A DNA stretch of 54,758 nucleotides from DATDAW01 sp036524675 (GTDB lineage: Bacteria > Verrucomicrobiota > Verrucomicrobiia > Chthoniobacterales > DASVRZ01), in assembly GCA_036524675.1 (NCBI GenBank), contig DATDBU010000001.1, forward strand, positions 1-54,758, given 5' to 3'. Below the pieces are notes generated by a model. The model made no database searches, was not told the DNA's origin, and saw only the letters and a list, made by a program, of their open reading frames with translations. A program made the translations under genes and the position numbers. Of this stretch, positions 33,251 to 42,900 are shown one piece after another (positions within the stretch are counted from its first letter, which is position 1; each line of letters begins with the position of its first letter).

Positions 33251-35791
33251 CTATTTTCGATCCGTCCGCTGCAAACCGCATCTTCCAGCCGCAACTTCGA
33301 TTAGCTCGGCAGCGCGTTTTTTCAGGCGGACGGCGCGGGTGACTAGATAAATCAGGAAAAAAACCGTGACACCTCTCAACCACCAATCGTCATTGGACGT
33401 CGAAATAGCGCGATAGGCCAGAACAGAAAAAAAGATCGCCGCGATGAGTGCTGTCGAGACCGTCGGGACGGCTTTCAAGCGAACTCGAGTGAGGCATTTC
33501 GGCCCGCCGTGATATTCGGTCACGGTCTGGAATTTGCTGATCCACCAGAAGTTGCCGTAAATCTGCACGTCCCAGTTTTTCCAGCCGGTATCGGTGGAGT
33601 ATTTCCAGCCTTCTTTCTCGAGCGCCTCGCAGACTTCGGTAAGGAGCACCTCGCGACCCTGGCCGGTTTCGTTCCAAAAAATCAGGTCGCTCCAGCCGCT
33701 GTAGGGCTTCAGATTTCGGTGGCCAGGCTCATGAGTTGCGAGCACGGACTGCGGCGTGCGCTTGAATTTCAGCCACGTGAAATACCGAGCCCATCCGCGC
33801 ACAAGTGGTTGAAAAAGAGCGAGAAACGCTACCAACAACCGTGCGCGGACAGTGTCGAATTTTGGTTCGATCCGCGCATGAATCATGTAACTGAGCGCTA
33901 CCAGGAATGTCGCGCCGAACATCAGATATGGCACTATTCGTAGATTCGGAATCGGCAGCGCGAGGACGAAAATAAACAACGTCAGAGCCACCCATTCGAT
34001 GCTGCTTACGTAAGCGGAAATTTCGCTCTGCGGAGTGGGATAAATCGACTGGAACAGGCCCTGTCCAAATACGCCATGGTAAATGACCGGCTTGTTGAAC
34101 AACCAGGTGAACCGGGGCGTGCCGTAGATGTTTCCTTTCCATTTCGCCTGCCCGGTCGGTCCGAAAAATACGAGATGCTTGAATCGCAACATCGATTCCG
34201 CCTCGCCGTAACCTTCCTGCTGTTTGCGAAATGCCGTGAGAGTGAACCGGCGATAATGCCAAACGATGGCTGCTGGGCTGAACGCGATCACTCCGCCACC
34301 GGTCTGTAGTTGCCAGCAAAAGTCCACGTCGTCGCCCGCCTTTCGATATTCGACGTCGAACCCGCCTACACTGTGGAACGCCCATTTGTGGAACGCCATG
34401 TTGCAGCCCGGAATGTGCTCGGCCACCACATCCGAAAGCAGCACGTGGCTCGGCCCGCCCGGAGCACCGGCGACTGCCGCCTGGATCCAGTCCACGGCCG
34501 GTGGTGAAATGTTGGGTCCGCCGACACCTGCGTAATCGCCACTCAACAGCGTGCCGACCATGTAATACAACCAATCCGGATCCGCCATGCAGTCGGAGTC
34601 GGTGTAAGCGAAGATCTCGCCTGTGGCCGCATGCGCGCCCGCGTTGCGCGCGTAGCTGAGCCCCATGTTTTTTTGGACGATATTCTGAAAGTCGGGGAGC
34701 CTTTTGCCAATTTGGCTGCTCCGGGCTGCTAAGAATTCGGAAACGATTTGCTGCGTGTTATCCTTCGATCCGTCGTCGACCAGCACGATTTCGAAATCCG
34801 GATAATTGACTTCGTCGAGCGACTCCAGGCAGTCCCTCAACGTTTTTGCGCCGTTATAAGAGCAAACAATTACCGAAACGCGCGGATACTTCTCCAATTT
34901 GACCTTCGACGTGACCGGTTCGTCGCCGGAGAGCAGCTCCTTGAGCCGATGGTAGGCCAGCTTTGGCTGCCGGTCGCGGGTGACCAGGCCAAAGGCCCAA
35001 TCCGTGATCTCCATCCCGCCCGTAAACCACTCATCCGTCCACGCGTAAAAAATCGTCCCTGCCGCACCACCTTTGACGACTGAATCCAGATGCCACTCGA
35101 GAACCTCGGTCTGCTTTTCCTCCGGGTTCCGAATGGTATCCATGCCGAACTCGCCGAACATCAACGGCTTATCGCCCGCGAGATTCTGCAAACGCGCCAG
35201 GTACCTTTCAAAATCCAGCCGACGTTCGAGGTAAACGTTGAAACTATAGAAATCGACATTCTGCGGCAGCAAATACTCCGTCGGCGGGTAGCTCGCATAG
35301 GAGAACAACGCTTCGGGATCTTCGGCCCGGGCAACACCTACCAGGTGTTCGACAAACTCAATGACCTTTCGTGCGCCCAGCCAGCGAACCATCGTGCAGG
35401 GAATTTCGTTGCCGACGAGATATCCGAAAATTGCGGGATGCCCAGCGTTTTTCCGGACCGCTTCGGCGATGGTTTTGACGATTCCCCGTCTGATTTTTGC
35501 GTCTTCGAGAAACGCCACATGCTGGGTCCAAGGGATCGAAAGCAGTACGCGGATGCCGCCTTCGGCACATAGATCGAGGAACCATTTCGGCGGCACATGA
35601 TAAATGCGCAGCAAATTCGCCCCCATCTCGCCCATGAGGCGCAAATCCTCGCGGGTACGCTCGCGCGAGGCGAGATAATCGCCTTGCTCGTTCGGGTGGA
35701 AGGGACCGTAGGTAACGCCTTTGACGAAAAACTTGCGGTCCCCGGTAAAGAAAAATTTGGCGCGGACTTTTACGCGCGGGAGTTCGCTCAC
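33251..35791 (-). CDS. Fused glycoside hydrolase (TIM barrel) - GT2 glycosyltransferase
   Basis: Two enzymes lie in one 846-residue chain. Residues 1-290 form a TIM-barrel glycosidase of the GH2/GH5-like clan A. The acid/base Glu is in VGNEIP (129) and the nucleophile Glu in FGEFGMDT (214), with Trp-rich sugar sites (FYAWTDEWFTGGMEITDWAFG). Residues 303-600 are a GT2 domain: VSVIVCSYNG, VDDGS at 339-342, DSD at 398-400, and a HIPGCNMAFHKWAF acceptor block. Membrane helices follow at about 630-690 and 785-815. The GTG start is the only one giving a full barrel. The chain looks suited to make and trim a surface polysaccharide. Donor and linkage are unknown. Confidence 0.85.
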   Translation of the reverse strand: MSELPRVKVRAKFFFTGDRKFFVKGVTYGPFHPNEQGDYLASRERTREDLRLMGEMGANLLRIYHVPPKWFLDLCAEGGIRVLLSIPWTQHVAFLEDAKIRRGIVKTIAEAVRKNAGHPAIFGYLVGNEIPCTMVRWLGARKVIEFVEHLVGVARAEDPEALFSYASYPPTEYLLPQNVDFYSFNVYLERRLDFERYLARLQNLAGDKPLMFGEFGMDTIRNPEEKQTEVLEWHLDSVVKGGAAGTIFYAWTDEWFTGGMEITDWAFGLVTRDRQPKLAYHRLKELLSGDEPVTSKVKLEKYPRVSVIVCSYNGAKTLRDCLESLDEVNYPDFEIVLVDDGSKDNTQQIVSEFLAARSSQIGKRLPDFQNIVQKNMGLSYARNAGAHAATGEIFAYTDSDCMADPDWLYYMVGTLLSGDYAGVGGPNISPPAVDWIQAAVAGAPGGPSHVLLSDVVAEHIPGCNMAFHKWAFHSVGGFDVEYRKAGDDVDFCWQLQTGGGVIAFSPAAIVWHYRRFTLTAFRKQQEGYGEAESMLRFKHLVFFGPTGQAKWKGNIYGTPRFTWLFNKPVIYHGVFGQGLFQSIYPTPQSEISAYVSSIEWVALTLFIFVLALPIPNLRIVPYLMFGATFLVALSYMIHARIEPKFDTVRARLLVAFLALFQPLVRGWARYFTWLKFKRTPQSVLATHEPGHRNLKPYSGWSDLIFWNETGQGREVLLTEVCEALEKEGWKYSTDTGWKNWDVQIYGNFWWISKFQTVTEYHGGPKCLTRVRLKAVPTVSTALIAAIFFSVLAYRAISTSNDDWWLRGVTVFFLIYLVTRAVRLKKRAAELIEVAAGRCGLQRTDRK

Positions 35792-35867
35792 GGGGCGTTA
35801 CCCCTAAGGGAACGTTTCGCCGCTGGCAACTAGCAATTCCGTTTCAGGCAGGCCGCGCTGCGTGTGT

Positions 35868-35950
35868 AAAAGGTGAAAAAGTGAGATGAAAGGGAGAGAA
35901 TCGCGAGCCGTCAGGTGCGCCTTCTCGCCTTTTACGTTTCACCTCTCGCC
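35868..35950. repeat. Imperfect inverted repeat of AAGGTGAAACG-type words
   Basis: The left arm (35868-35900) reads AAAAGGTGAAAAAGTGAGAT and then more purines. The right arm (35922-35950) reads TTCTCGCCTTTTACGTTTCA, an imperfect inverted copy. The intervening 21 bases are GC-rich. It lies in the spacer between the GH-GT gene and the RND pump gene, both minus-strand, and could terminate the pump operon. The design resembles the other spacer palindromes here, though the words differ. Confidence 0.6.
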
Positions 35951-35956
35951 CGTCGT

Positions 35957-38900
35957 TCACGCCAGCGCGCTTTCGAAATCGGTCTCCGGTTCCTCTTCTT
36001 CGGGCTTTTGCTCGGGTTTATGTTGATGATCTTTCGCGATGGCGAGGTAGATCGCCGGAACAACGAAAAGAGTGAAGATCGTTCCGATAATCATTCCGGT
36101 GACAAGCATGATGCCGATGCTGTTACGAGCGCCGGCGCCCGGGCCTTTGGCAATGACGAGCGGGAAGTGGCCGACGACGGTTGCGACGGAGGTCATCAAA
36201 ATCGGCCGCAACCGTGTGCTGGCCGCTTCGATAACGGCTCGCAATTTGTCACGTCCCTGTTCCTGCAGATGATTGGCGAATTCGACAATAAGGATGCCGT
36301 TCTTGGCAATAAGCCCCACCAGAGTCACCAATCCCACCTGGCTGTAAATGTTGATCGTCGTAAATCCGAGGAACGAGAACATCAGTGCTCCGGACAGTGC
36401 CAGCGGCACAGACCCGAGAATGATGATGAACGGATCCACGAAATTATTAAACTGTGCTGCCAGCACGAGGATGATGAGGATGACCGCAAATCCGAGAGTC
36501 ACCAGCATCGTGCTGCCTTCGCGACGGAGTTGGCGGGATTCGCCCGCATAGTCCAGCACGTAACCTTTTGGCAAAATTTTCGCGGCTTCATCTTCGAGAG
36601 CTTTGAGAGCCTGATCGAGGCTCACGCCGGGTGGAATGACGCCTTGAATTTTGGCCGAGTTCATTTGCTGGAACCGGTTCAGTTGCCGCGGTTCCGTGGT
36701 GGTTTCCAGTGAAGCGAACGTGGACAACTGCACCGGTTTGCCGCCGGGGCCGGTCACATAGAGATCCTTCAGTTGGTCAGGGTTAAGCCGCTCCGTCCGT
36801 TTGATTTGTGGAATGACTTTGTAGCTGCGGCCCTCAATACTGAACCAGTTGGTATAATTGCCGCCAAGCAAAGTGCCGAGGTCGGCGCCGACCTGTTGGA
36901 GGTTGAGTCCCAGTGCGGCGACTTTATCGCGATCGAAGACAATTTCCGCCTGGGGCAGGTCGAACTTCAAGTCCGTGTCGGCGAACATGAATTTGCCGCT
37001 CTTGAAAGCAGCAGCGACGATCTTGTTGGCAAATTCCAGCAATTCCTTGGGCTCAGCCGTGGAGGCGATGACGAGTTCCACCGGGAAATCGCCGCCACCG
37101 GGCAGGGGCGGCGGTGTTGTCGCAATCACTTGGACACCAGGAATTTGTCCGACTTTTCCCATCGCTTCAGCAGCCAGTATTTCGGCGCTCTTCGTGCGTT
37201 CGCTGAACGGTTTGGTCAGCATTCCCGAAAAGCCAAAGGTCGGTCCGGTGATCTGGAAGGTTTGCCTCGCTTCCGGGAAGGACATGAACGCATCGTTGGC
37301 GGCGGTCGTATAAAGCAACGTCTGGTCGAGGGTGGAATACGGGGAAGCATTCACAATGCCGAAGACCACGCCTTGATCCTCGCGCGGCGCAGGTTCCTGC
37401 AGTGAAAACATGTAAAAAGGAATCGCCAGCAGGAAGACGAACGCCCAAATGGTGATCGTAATCGGCTGCCATTTCAGAGTGCGATGCAGGGTTCGCTCGT
37501 ATCCGCGACGCACGACAGCGAAACGTTTGTTGATCCAGCCCGCATAGCCTTTTTCTGTGTCGCCATCGCGCAAAAGCGCGGAAGCCATCATGGGCGAAAG
37601 CGTCAGCGCCACGACGCCGGAAACGAGCACAGCGCCGGCCAGCGTGAACGCGAACTCGCGGAAAAGCGTTCCCGTTAGCCCTCCTTGAATCGCAATCGGC
37701 GCATACACTGCCGCGAGTGTGATGGTCATGGCGATGATCGGGCCGGCCAGTTCCCGTGCCGATTTGATTGCGGCCTGGAAGGGATGCATGCCTTCCGCAA
37801 GGTGTCGTTCCACGTTTTCGACGACGACGATAGCGTCATCCACCACGAGACCAACCGAAAGCACGATCGCCAGAATGGTGAGCAGATTGATCGTAAAGCC
37901 GAAGCACAGCATCAAGAATACGGCGCCAACGAGGGAAATTGGAATCGCGATCACAGGAATGATGACTGCCCGGACGGAACCGAGGAACAAAAAGATGACG
38001 ATCACGACGATGATGAGCGTCTCGGTGAGCGTCTTAAACACTTCGTGTAGCGCATCCTTGATGTATTCGGTGCCATCATAGGCCACACTCAATTTCAGAC
38101 CTCCGGGAAGTCCCTTTTCGATGTCAGGCAATTCCCCGCGGACAGCCTTGATGACGTCCAGAGAGTTGGCCGTGGGCAGCACCCAGACACCCATGAACGT
38201 GGCAGTCTTTCCGCTGAAGCGCACATCTTCGTCGTAGCTTTCCGCGCCGAGAACGACGTCCGCTACGTCTTCGAGACGAACAAACGTGCCGTTTTCCTGA
38301 CGAATAACGAGCTTCTTGAATTCCTCTCGCGTCTTCAGGTCGGTGTTGGCGACGAGATTGACTGCGATCATCGAGCCTTTGGTCGAGCCGATCGCGGAAA
38401 GGTAATTGTTTGCCTGCAAGGCAGCGCTGACCTGCGCCGGCGTGACATTGAGCGCGGCCATGCGATCCGACTTCAGCCAAACGCGCATCGCAAACGTCCG
38501 CGCGCCAAGCACATCCGCTTTTTGAACCCCTTTGACGGACGACAATCGCGGCTGGACAACGCGTGTGAGGTAATCGGTGATCTCGTTCTGATCGAGTTGA
38601 TCCGAGTAAAAGCTCAGATACATCGAGGCGAATCGGTTGTCGCTGGTCTCTACGTTAATGACCGACTCCTGTGCCTCAGGCGGCATGTTATTGCGGACCT
38701 GGGTGACTTTGCTCTGGATCTGCGCAAGCGCAGCGTTCGTGTCGTAATTGAGCTTCAGGTGGACCGTGATCGTGCTGAGGCCCTGAGCGCTGGCCGACTC
38801 GATGTAGTCGATGCCATCCGCGCTGGCGATCACGCGCTCCAGGGGCGTCGTAATGAATCCGCGGACGAGATCCGCGTTGGCGCCCACGTAAACCGTCCTG

Positions 38901-39040
38901 ACGATAACGACGGCGCTGTCGCTGCGTGGATACTGGCGGACGTTGAGCGTGTTAATCGCCTGCAATCCAGCAATGAGAATGATGATATTAACGACGATCG
39001 CAATGACTGGCCGTTTGATGAAAAGATCGGTAAATTTCAT
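35957..39040 (-). CDS. RND efflux pump, HAE1 (drug/hydrophobe) family
   Basis: This inner-membrane proton antiporter of 1027 residues has the full-length layout: twelve membrane helices and two large periplasmic loops. The N-terminus MKFTDLFIKRPVIAIVVN and the TM4 motif GLVVDDAIVVVENVERH, with its Asp-Asp proton relay, place it in the multidrug group rather than the metal group. VLIILVLAAQFNNFVDPFII is typical of the second half. The adaptor gene precedes it (66 bases) and marR stands before that. No outer-membrane channel is in this operon; a TolC partner must come from elsewhere, perhaps the one at 48.4-49.8 kb. Confidence 0.95.
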   Translation of the reverse strand: MKFTDLFIKRPVIAIVVNIIILIAGLQAINTLNVRQYPRSDSAVVIVRTVYVGANADLVRGFITTPLERVIASADGIDYIESASAQGLSTITVHLKLNYDTNAALAQIQSKVTQVRNNMPPEAQESVINVETSDNRFASMYLSFYSDQLDQNEITDYLTRVVQPRLSSVKGVQKADVLGARTFAMRVWLKSDRMAALNVTPAQVSAALQANNYLSAIGSTKGSMIAVNLVANTDLKTREEFKKLVIRQENGTFVRLEDVADVVLGAESYDEDVRFSGKTATFMGVWVLPTANSLDVIKAVRGELPDIEKGLPGGLKLSVAYDGTEYIKDALHEVFKTLTETLIIVVIVIFLFLGSVRAVIIPVIAIPISLVGAVFLMLCFGFTINLLTILAIVLSVGLVVDDAIVVVENVERHLAEGMHPFQAAIKSARELAGPIIAMTITLAAVYAPIAIQGGLTGTLFREFAFTLAGAVLVSGVVALTLSPMMASALLRDGDTEKGYAGWINKRFAVVRRGYERTLHRTLKWQPITITIWAFVFLLAIPFYMFSLQEPAPREDQGVVFGIVNASPYSTLDQTLLYTTAANDAFMSFPEARQTFQITGPTFGFSGMLTKPFSERTKSAEILAAEAMGKVGQIPGVQVIATTPPPLPGGGDFPVELVIASTAEPKELLEFANKIVAAAFKSGKFMFADTDLKFDLPQAEIVFDRDKVAALGLNLQQVGADLGTLLGGNYTNWFSIEGRSYKVIPQIKRTERLNPDQLKDLYVTGPGGKPVQLSTFASLETTTEPRQLNRFQQMNSAKIQGVIPPGVSLDQALKALEDEAAKILPKGYVLDYAGESRQLRREGSTMLVTLGFAVILIILVLAAQFNNFVDPFIIILGSVPLALSGALMFSFLGFTTINIYSQVGLVTLVGLIAKNGILIVEFANHLQEQGRDKLRAVIEAASTRLRPILMTSVATVVGHFPLVIAKGPGAGARNSIGIMLVTGMIIGTIFTLFVVPAIYLAIAKDHQHKPEQKPEEEEPETDFESALA

Positions 39041-39106
39041 GGTTGCGGGCGTGCCTTTCGGGGCTTTTGGGATTCAGAGGAAACGAGGCAGCACGGCCTC
39101 TTTGGT

Positions 39107-40231
39107 TTAGCTGTCGCTCGGCGTCGGATTCGGGTCGTTTCCGGGCTGGATGCTGTCGTTTACGAGCACGGCGCCACCCGGGCGCAGTTTGAAAACACCG
39201 GAAGTCACGACTTGTTCGCCGGGTTTCAAACCGGATACGACGGAGACCTGATCGCCGCGTTTGTCGCCGAGCTTGACGGTTTTCGGTGTGACGATTTTCG
39301 CCGGTTTGCCGGTCGCGTCTTTTCCGTCCGAAATGACGAAAACGGAATCGCCATACGGTGCATAGGCAATGGAGGTCGCCGGAATGGCAATCACTTTTTC
39401 GGCCTTCGGCAGCTCGACTGCGACTTTGGCAAACATGCCCGGACGCAGTTTTCCGTCCGGATTTCGAATGGTCGCCTGCACTTCGATGTTACGCGTCGAG
39501 GAGTCGACCATCGAATTGAGCGCGGTGATCTGGCCCTCGAACGCCTGCTCTGCGACTCCGTCGACCTTCACGCTAACGGTTCGGCCTTCGTTGAGAATGG
39601 TCGTGTTTTGCTGCGGCAACGAAAAATTCACGTAAATCGGATCGAGGGAGGTCACGCTCACGAGGGCATCGCCCGGATTAACGTACTGGCCGACGTTCAC
39701 ACGGCGGATGCCCGCAAGGCCGGCAAATGGCGCCCGAATGGTCTTGCGTGCGATGAGGGCCTTTTGCTCATCAACTGCTGCCTGTGCCTGACGCGCCTCG
39801 GCTTCCGCTGAGTCGAACTCCGATTTTGACGACGTATTCTTTTCCCAAAGTCCTTTGATGCGCACCCGGTTGATTTGCGCCAGATCACTGCGCGCCTGAG
39901 CCGAGCGAAGCGCCGCTTCCTCCTGTGTCGTATCGAGCTGCACAAGGATTTCGCCGGCATTCACGGCTTTGCCGGATTCAAAACCAATCGCTCGCACGAT
40001 ACCGCTCAAGTCAGTGCTGACGTTTACTCCGTTCACCGGCTCCAGTGACCCGATTGCGGTCAAAACGGGTGCCCATGCCTCTTCTTTCGTGACGACAGCC
40101 GTCACCGTGTCGGGCGGCGGGACGAACCCCCCCTGTTGCATGGCTTTCTGGATTTGCGAGTACTTGTAATAGCCGATTCCTCCTACAATGAGGACGAACA
40201 GTCCAAGGACGATGATGAAGCGCTTGAGCAT
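39107..40231 (-). CDS. RND periplasmic adaptor (membrane fusion protein)
   Basis: The 374-residue protein starts MLKRFIIVLGLFVLIVGGIGYY, an uncleaved anchor or signal. It contains the barrel-sandwich (lipoyl) halves on either side of a hairpin: VSTDLSGIVRAIGFESGKAVNAGEIL and RAPFAGLAGIRRVNVGQYV. The beta-barrel (YVNFSLPQQNTT) and the membrane-proximal domain follow. It links the RND pump to an outer-membrane channel. The gene lies 21 bases after marR and 66 before the pump gene, so the three form an operon under the MarR protein. Confidence 0.94.
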   Translation of the reverse strand: MLKRFIIVLGLFVLIVGGIGYYKYSQIQKAMQQGGFVPPPDTVTAVVTKEEAWAPVLTAIGSLEPVNGVNVSTDLSGIVRAIGFESGKAVNAGEILVQLDTTQEEAALRSAQARSDLAQINRVRIKGLWEKNTSSKSEFDSAEAEARQAQAAVDEQKALIARKTIRAPFAGLAGIRRVNVGQYVNPGDALVSVTSLDPIYVNFSLPQQNTTILNEGRTVSVKVDGVAEQAFEGQITALNSMVDSSTRNIEVQATIRNPDGKLRPGMFAKVAVELPKAEKVIAIPATSIAYAPYGDSVFVISDGKDATGKPAKIVTPKTVKLGDKRGDQVSVVSGLKPGEQVVTSGVFKLRPGGAVLVNDSIQPGNDPNPTPSDS

Positions 40232-40252
40232 AGGAGTAAATGGTGGTGAGAC

Positions 40253-40786
40253 TTAGGGAGCAATGGCTGGTTTAGGAATCGTATCTGTGAACAGCCCAAA
40301 GTGGATTTTTTGCAAAAGGGCAACGAGAAGGCTTCGTTCCGCGTCGTCGAGCGGGCTCACAATTTCGGCGACACGCTCAAAATATTTCGGAGCGACTGTA
40401 TCGATCAGACTTCTGCCTTTCGCAGTCATCTCGACTTTGATTGAGCGCCGGTCCGTCGGGCAGGCTTCACGCGTGATGAGGCCGTCACGCTCCAGAGTGT
40501 CGAGCACTCCGGTAATCGTTGCCCGCGTCACACCGCAGCTTTCGGCAAGTCCGGCCGGATTCGCAGGAAAATCGCGACACTGGCTCAGCGTCATAAGCAT
40601 CATGAAGCGTGCCTGTGTGAGGCCGTGTCTGCCGAGGAACTCACTGCCTGCCTCGGAAATCGCGTCCCCGGTTTTCCACAGATTCAAAAAAACCGCGCAA
40701 GCTCCCGGGTCGAGACTGGGGAACTGTTGTGCCGCCTTTTGCAGACACTCAAATCGGGGTAAATCGTAAGACGCGGGGGTATGCAT
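40253..40786 (-). CDS. MarR-family transcriptional regulator
   Basis: The 177-residue winged-helix protein begins at MHTPASYDLPRF. An upstream in-frame start at 40870 would overlap the divergent gene's leader and the palindrome and was rejected. The recognition part is SCGVTRATITGVLDTLERDGLI, followed by the wing with the DRRSIKVEMTAKG motif, which is diagnostic. It is the first gene of the marR-adaptor-RND operon and lies head-to-head with an oxidoreductase. A palindrome abuts its start codon, a plausible autoregulatory site. The inducer is unknown, probably a phenolic or drug-like molecule. Confidence 0.92.
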   Translation of the reverse strand: MHTPASYDLPRFECLQKAAQQFPSLDPGACAVFLNLWKTGDAISEAGSEFLGRHGLTQARFMMLMTLSQCRDFPANPAGLAESCGVTRATITGVLDTLERDGLITREACPTDRRSIKVEMTAKGRSLIDTVAPKYFERVAEIVSPLDDAERSLLVALLQKIHFGLFTDTIPKPAIAP

Positions 40787-40809
40787 TTGATTAGGCACCA
40801 AATAATCAA
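40787..40809. promoter_or_regulatory. Candidate MarR operator
   Basis: The perfect inverted arms TTGATTA and TAATCAA, 9 bases apart, directly adjoin the marR start codon. The inner bases extend the dyad (AGG/CACC is the asymmetric centre). Size (23 bp) and AT-rich arms fit a MarR dimer site, and repression here would block translation and transcription of the operon. The oxidoreductase on the other strand starts 67 bases away. Confidence 0.55.
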
Positions 40810-40875
40810 CGACCCTAAGTTCTGTCAATGCCACTTTTTTTGACGGACCGACCGGAAGTCTATAAGTCAATACCT

Positions 40876-41892
40876 ATGAAATTCGTCATTGCCGGTCTTG
40901 GTTTCTGGGGAAAATCGTGGGCTTCCCTCCTGAACGATGATCCCCGCGTCGATCTTGTCGCCGTGGTTGATCCGCTCCCGGCGAGTGCGGAATGGACGCG
41001 GAAAAATTTGCGGATCCCCCACTTCTCCATGCTTGCCGACGCCTTGGCGAATCTCGATGTCGATGCGGTGCTGGTTACCACTCCGCCTGGGTTGCATGCT
41101 CCGGTTGCCATTGAGGCCCTGGCCCGTGGCAAACATGTTCTGCTCGAAAAACCCCTGGCAGCCACGCTCGACGATGCTCATCTGATCGCAGAGGCTGCCG
41201 CGAATTCCAAAAGCCGTATCATGGTCGCTCAGGGGTACCGGTTTCTCGACGCGGCCCACAAGATCCGCGGTCTGCTTGCCGAGCGGGCCATCGGCGATCT
41301 GCGGGCTATTCGGGTTCAATTCCGCCAGTGCGTTCCCGCGATTTTTGCCGACCAACCGGATCATCCGCTGTATGCGCTCAATCACTCGATCCTGATCGAC
41401 ATGGCCGTGCATCATTTCGATCTCGTCCGGTACATGACACAACAGGAAATCGCGAAAGTCTCGGCTGCCGAGTATGACACTCCGGAGAACATCTTCCGTC
41501 ATCCCTCGAACGCGCTCTGCCGCCTGGTGTTGCGAAACGACGTTCCCGTTTTTTGGGATGGCGATTGGTGCGTTTACGAAGATCTCACCTGCTGGGAAGG
41601 CGACTGGGAATTCATCGGAAGCGATGCGCGACTGTTCTGGCGAGGCGATCACTCCGGCGCCAACTCGCTGTCCTCTCTCTCGATTCAGCAGCCCAATGAA
41701 GAACCCGTCCGGATGGATTTCACTGAAACCGTCACTGATCGCCGTGTTCCAGTCCTCAACCAGTTTCTCGACTCCGTCGCGGCCGGCGTCCAACCTGAGC
41801 CCAGCATCCCCGACAACCTCCGTACTCTGAGCGTCGTATTCGCCTGCGTAGATTCCATCGAAAGACAAACGGAGATTACGCTAACAACGTAA
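40876..41892 (+). CDS. Gfo/Idh/MocA-family oxidoreductase
   Basis: This 338-residue NAD(P)-dependent enzyme begins MKFVIAGLGFWGKSWASLL. The Rossmann fold is followed by the LLEKPLA block, which carries the Lys-Pro of the active site, and by the C-terminal domain with HSILIDMAVHHFDLVRYM, where the catalytic Asp and His lie. It is unlike the copy at 1.9 kb except in these motifs. The start at 40876 was preferred over a methionine 16 codons upstream because the latter adds an unrelated tail. It diverges from the marR operon. The substrate is unknown. Confidence 0.88.
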   Translation: MKFVIAGLGFWGKSWASLLNDDPRVDLVAVVDPLPASAEWTRKNLRIPHFSMLADALANLDVDAVLVTTPPGLHAPVAIEALARGKHVLLEKPLAATLDDAHLIAEAAANSKSRIMVAQGYRFLDAAHKIRGLLAERAIGDLRAIRVQFRQCVPAIFADQPDHPLYALNHSILIDMAVHHFDLVRYMTQQEIAKVSAAEYDTPENIFRHPSNALCRLVLRNDVPVFWDGDWCVYEDLTCWEGDWEFIGSDARLFWRGDHSGANSLSSLSIQQPNEEPVRMDFTETVTDRRVPVLNQFLDSVAAGVQPEPSIPDNLRTLSVVFACVDSIERQTEITLTT

Positions 41893-42036
41893 CAGCGGCA
41901 CGTGCATTGCCCGGAAATCCACCGTAGCCGTTTCGGACCGGTCTTGTCCCGGTGCCATTCAAACCTTTCTCGTTCGAAGTAATTCCTTGCCTTCCCGTCG
42001 TTGGATATAATAGCCTGCGCCAGCCAAGTTAATACG

Positions 42037-42837
42037 ATGACGGACTGTGGGTTTCTTTACATTGCGACGGGGCATGAGTTTATCGAGGAAAGTATTCAAT
42101 CCGTAAAGTCATTGCGCGTCCACATGCCGGACGTTAAGACCTGTTGCTTCACAGATGAACCTGAACTGGCTCAGCCATGGTTCGATACGGTTGAAGTTAT
42201 CGATCGGCCGTTCAGGAATTTTTTAGAAAAGATTCCTCCTTTGTCGAAAAGCCCTTTTCAGCGGACGATCTTTGTAGATACGGATACAGTGTTTACCGGG
42301 TCGATGCTTGATGTCTTCGAGCTGCTATCGTCTTTTGAAATTGCTGCGGCGCCGGATCCTTTTTGGTGCGAATCACCTCACCTTCCGGCGTGTTTCATGC
42401 AGCTAAATACCGGACTTATTGCGTACCAAAATACCCAGCGCGTGCGCGACTTTTTCCACCGCTGGTTTGCGGACTACGAACGCGCCTTCAACGAGGCCGG
42501 CAAGCCGAAACGCATGCACGATCAGGGAGTGTTCCAGCATCTCCTCTTTGAATCCGATCTTCGACTCTATCTTCTTCCTGTCGAATACAATCTGCGGCTT
42601 ACCTGCCCTCAGTTGGTCCGCATATGGGCGCCCGCCAAAATGTTGCATGCAAGGCATCCTGACCTTCTCGATTTAGGTCGACGGGTAAACAGCAGGAGTG
42701 ATGTCCGGGTCATTTGGCCTAACTGGCGTCACTTTTTACGCGGTGACCTTTTCTTGATTGGTCGCCGCCCTGATCGTTTCCTTCGCGCGTGGGCAGCCAT
42801 GCCTAAGATGGCGTTGAAGCTGTTTTTAAGATCGTAG
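42037..42837 (+). CDS. Putative nucleotide-sugar glycosyltransferase (GT8-like)
   Basis: The 266-residue protein has no membrane segment. FVDTDTVFTG gives a DxD metal site (VDTDT), and LNTGLIAYQNTQRVRDFFHRW follows in the place where GT8-type enzymes carry their acceptor region. DQGVFQHLLF and a C-terminal RPDRFLRAWAAMPK complete the fold. The family call is tentative, as there is no direct match I can name. The start at MTDCGFLYIATG was chosen over one 12 codons earlier. The 3' flank is the metal efflux operon, convergent. The base composition is a little more AT-rich than its neighbours, which may indicate transfer. Confidence 0.65.
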   Translation: MTDCGFLYIATGHEFIEESIQSVKSLRVHMPDVKTCCFTDEPELAQPWFDTVEVIDRPFRNFLEKIPPLSKSPFQRTIFVDTDTVFTGSMLDVFELLSSFEIAAAPDPFWCESPHLPACFMQLNTGLIAYQNTQRVRDFFHRWFADYERAFNEAGKPKRMHDQGVFQHLLFESDLRLYLLPVEYNLRLTCPQLVRIWAPAKMLHARHPDLLDLGRRVNSRSDVRVIWPNWRHFLRGDLFLIGRRPDRFLRAWAAMPKMALKLFLRS

Positions 42838-42900
42838 ACCGAAGAAGATGGTTGAAGGATGAATCGCGGGAAGTGGGTTGCAACGGTAGCGTCGTAATCT

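Noticed and set aside
38522..39811. Plus-strand frame of 429 codons
   Set aside because: It covers the ends of the RND pump and adaptor genes antisense; no motif, His/Arg/Asp-rich.
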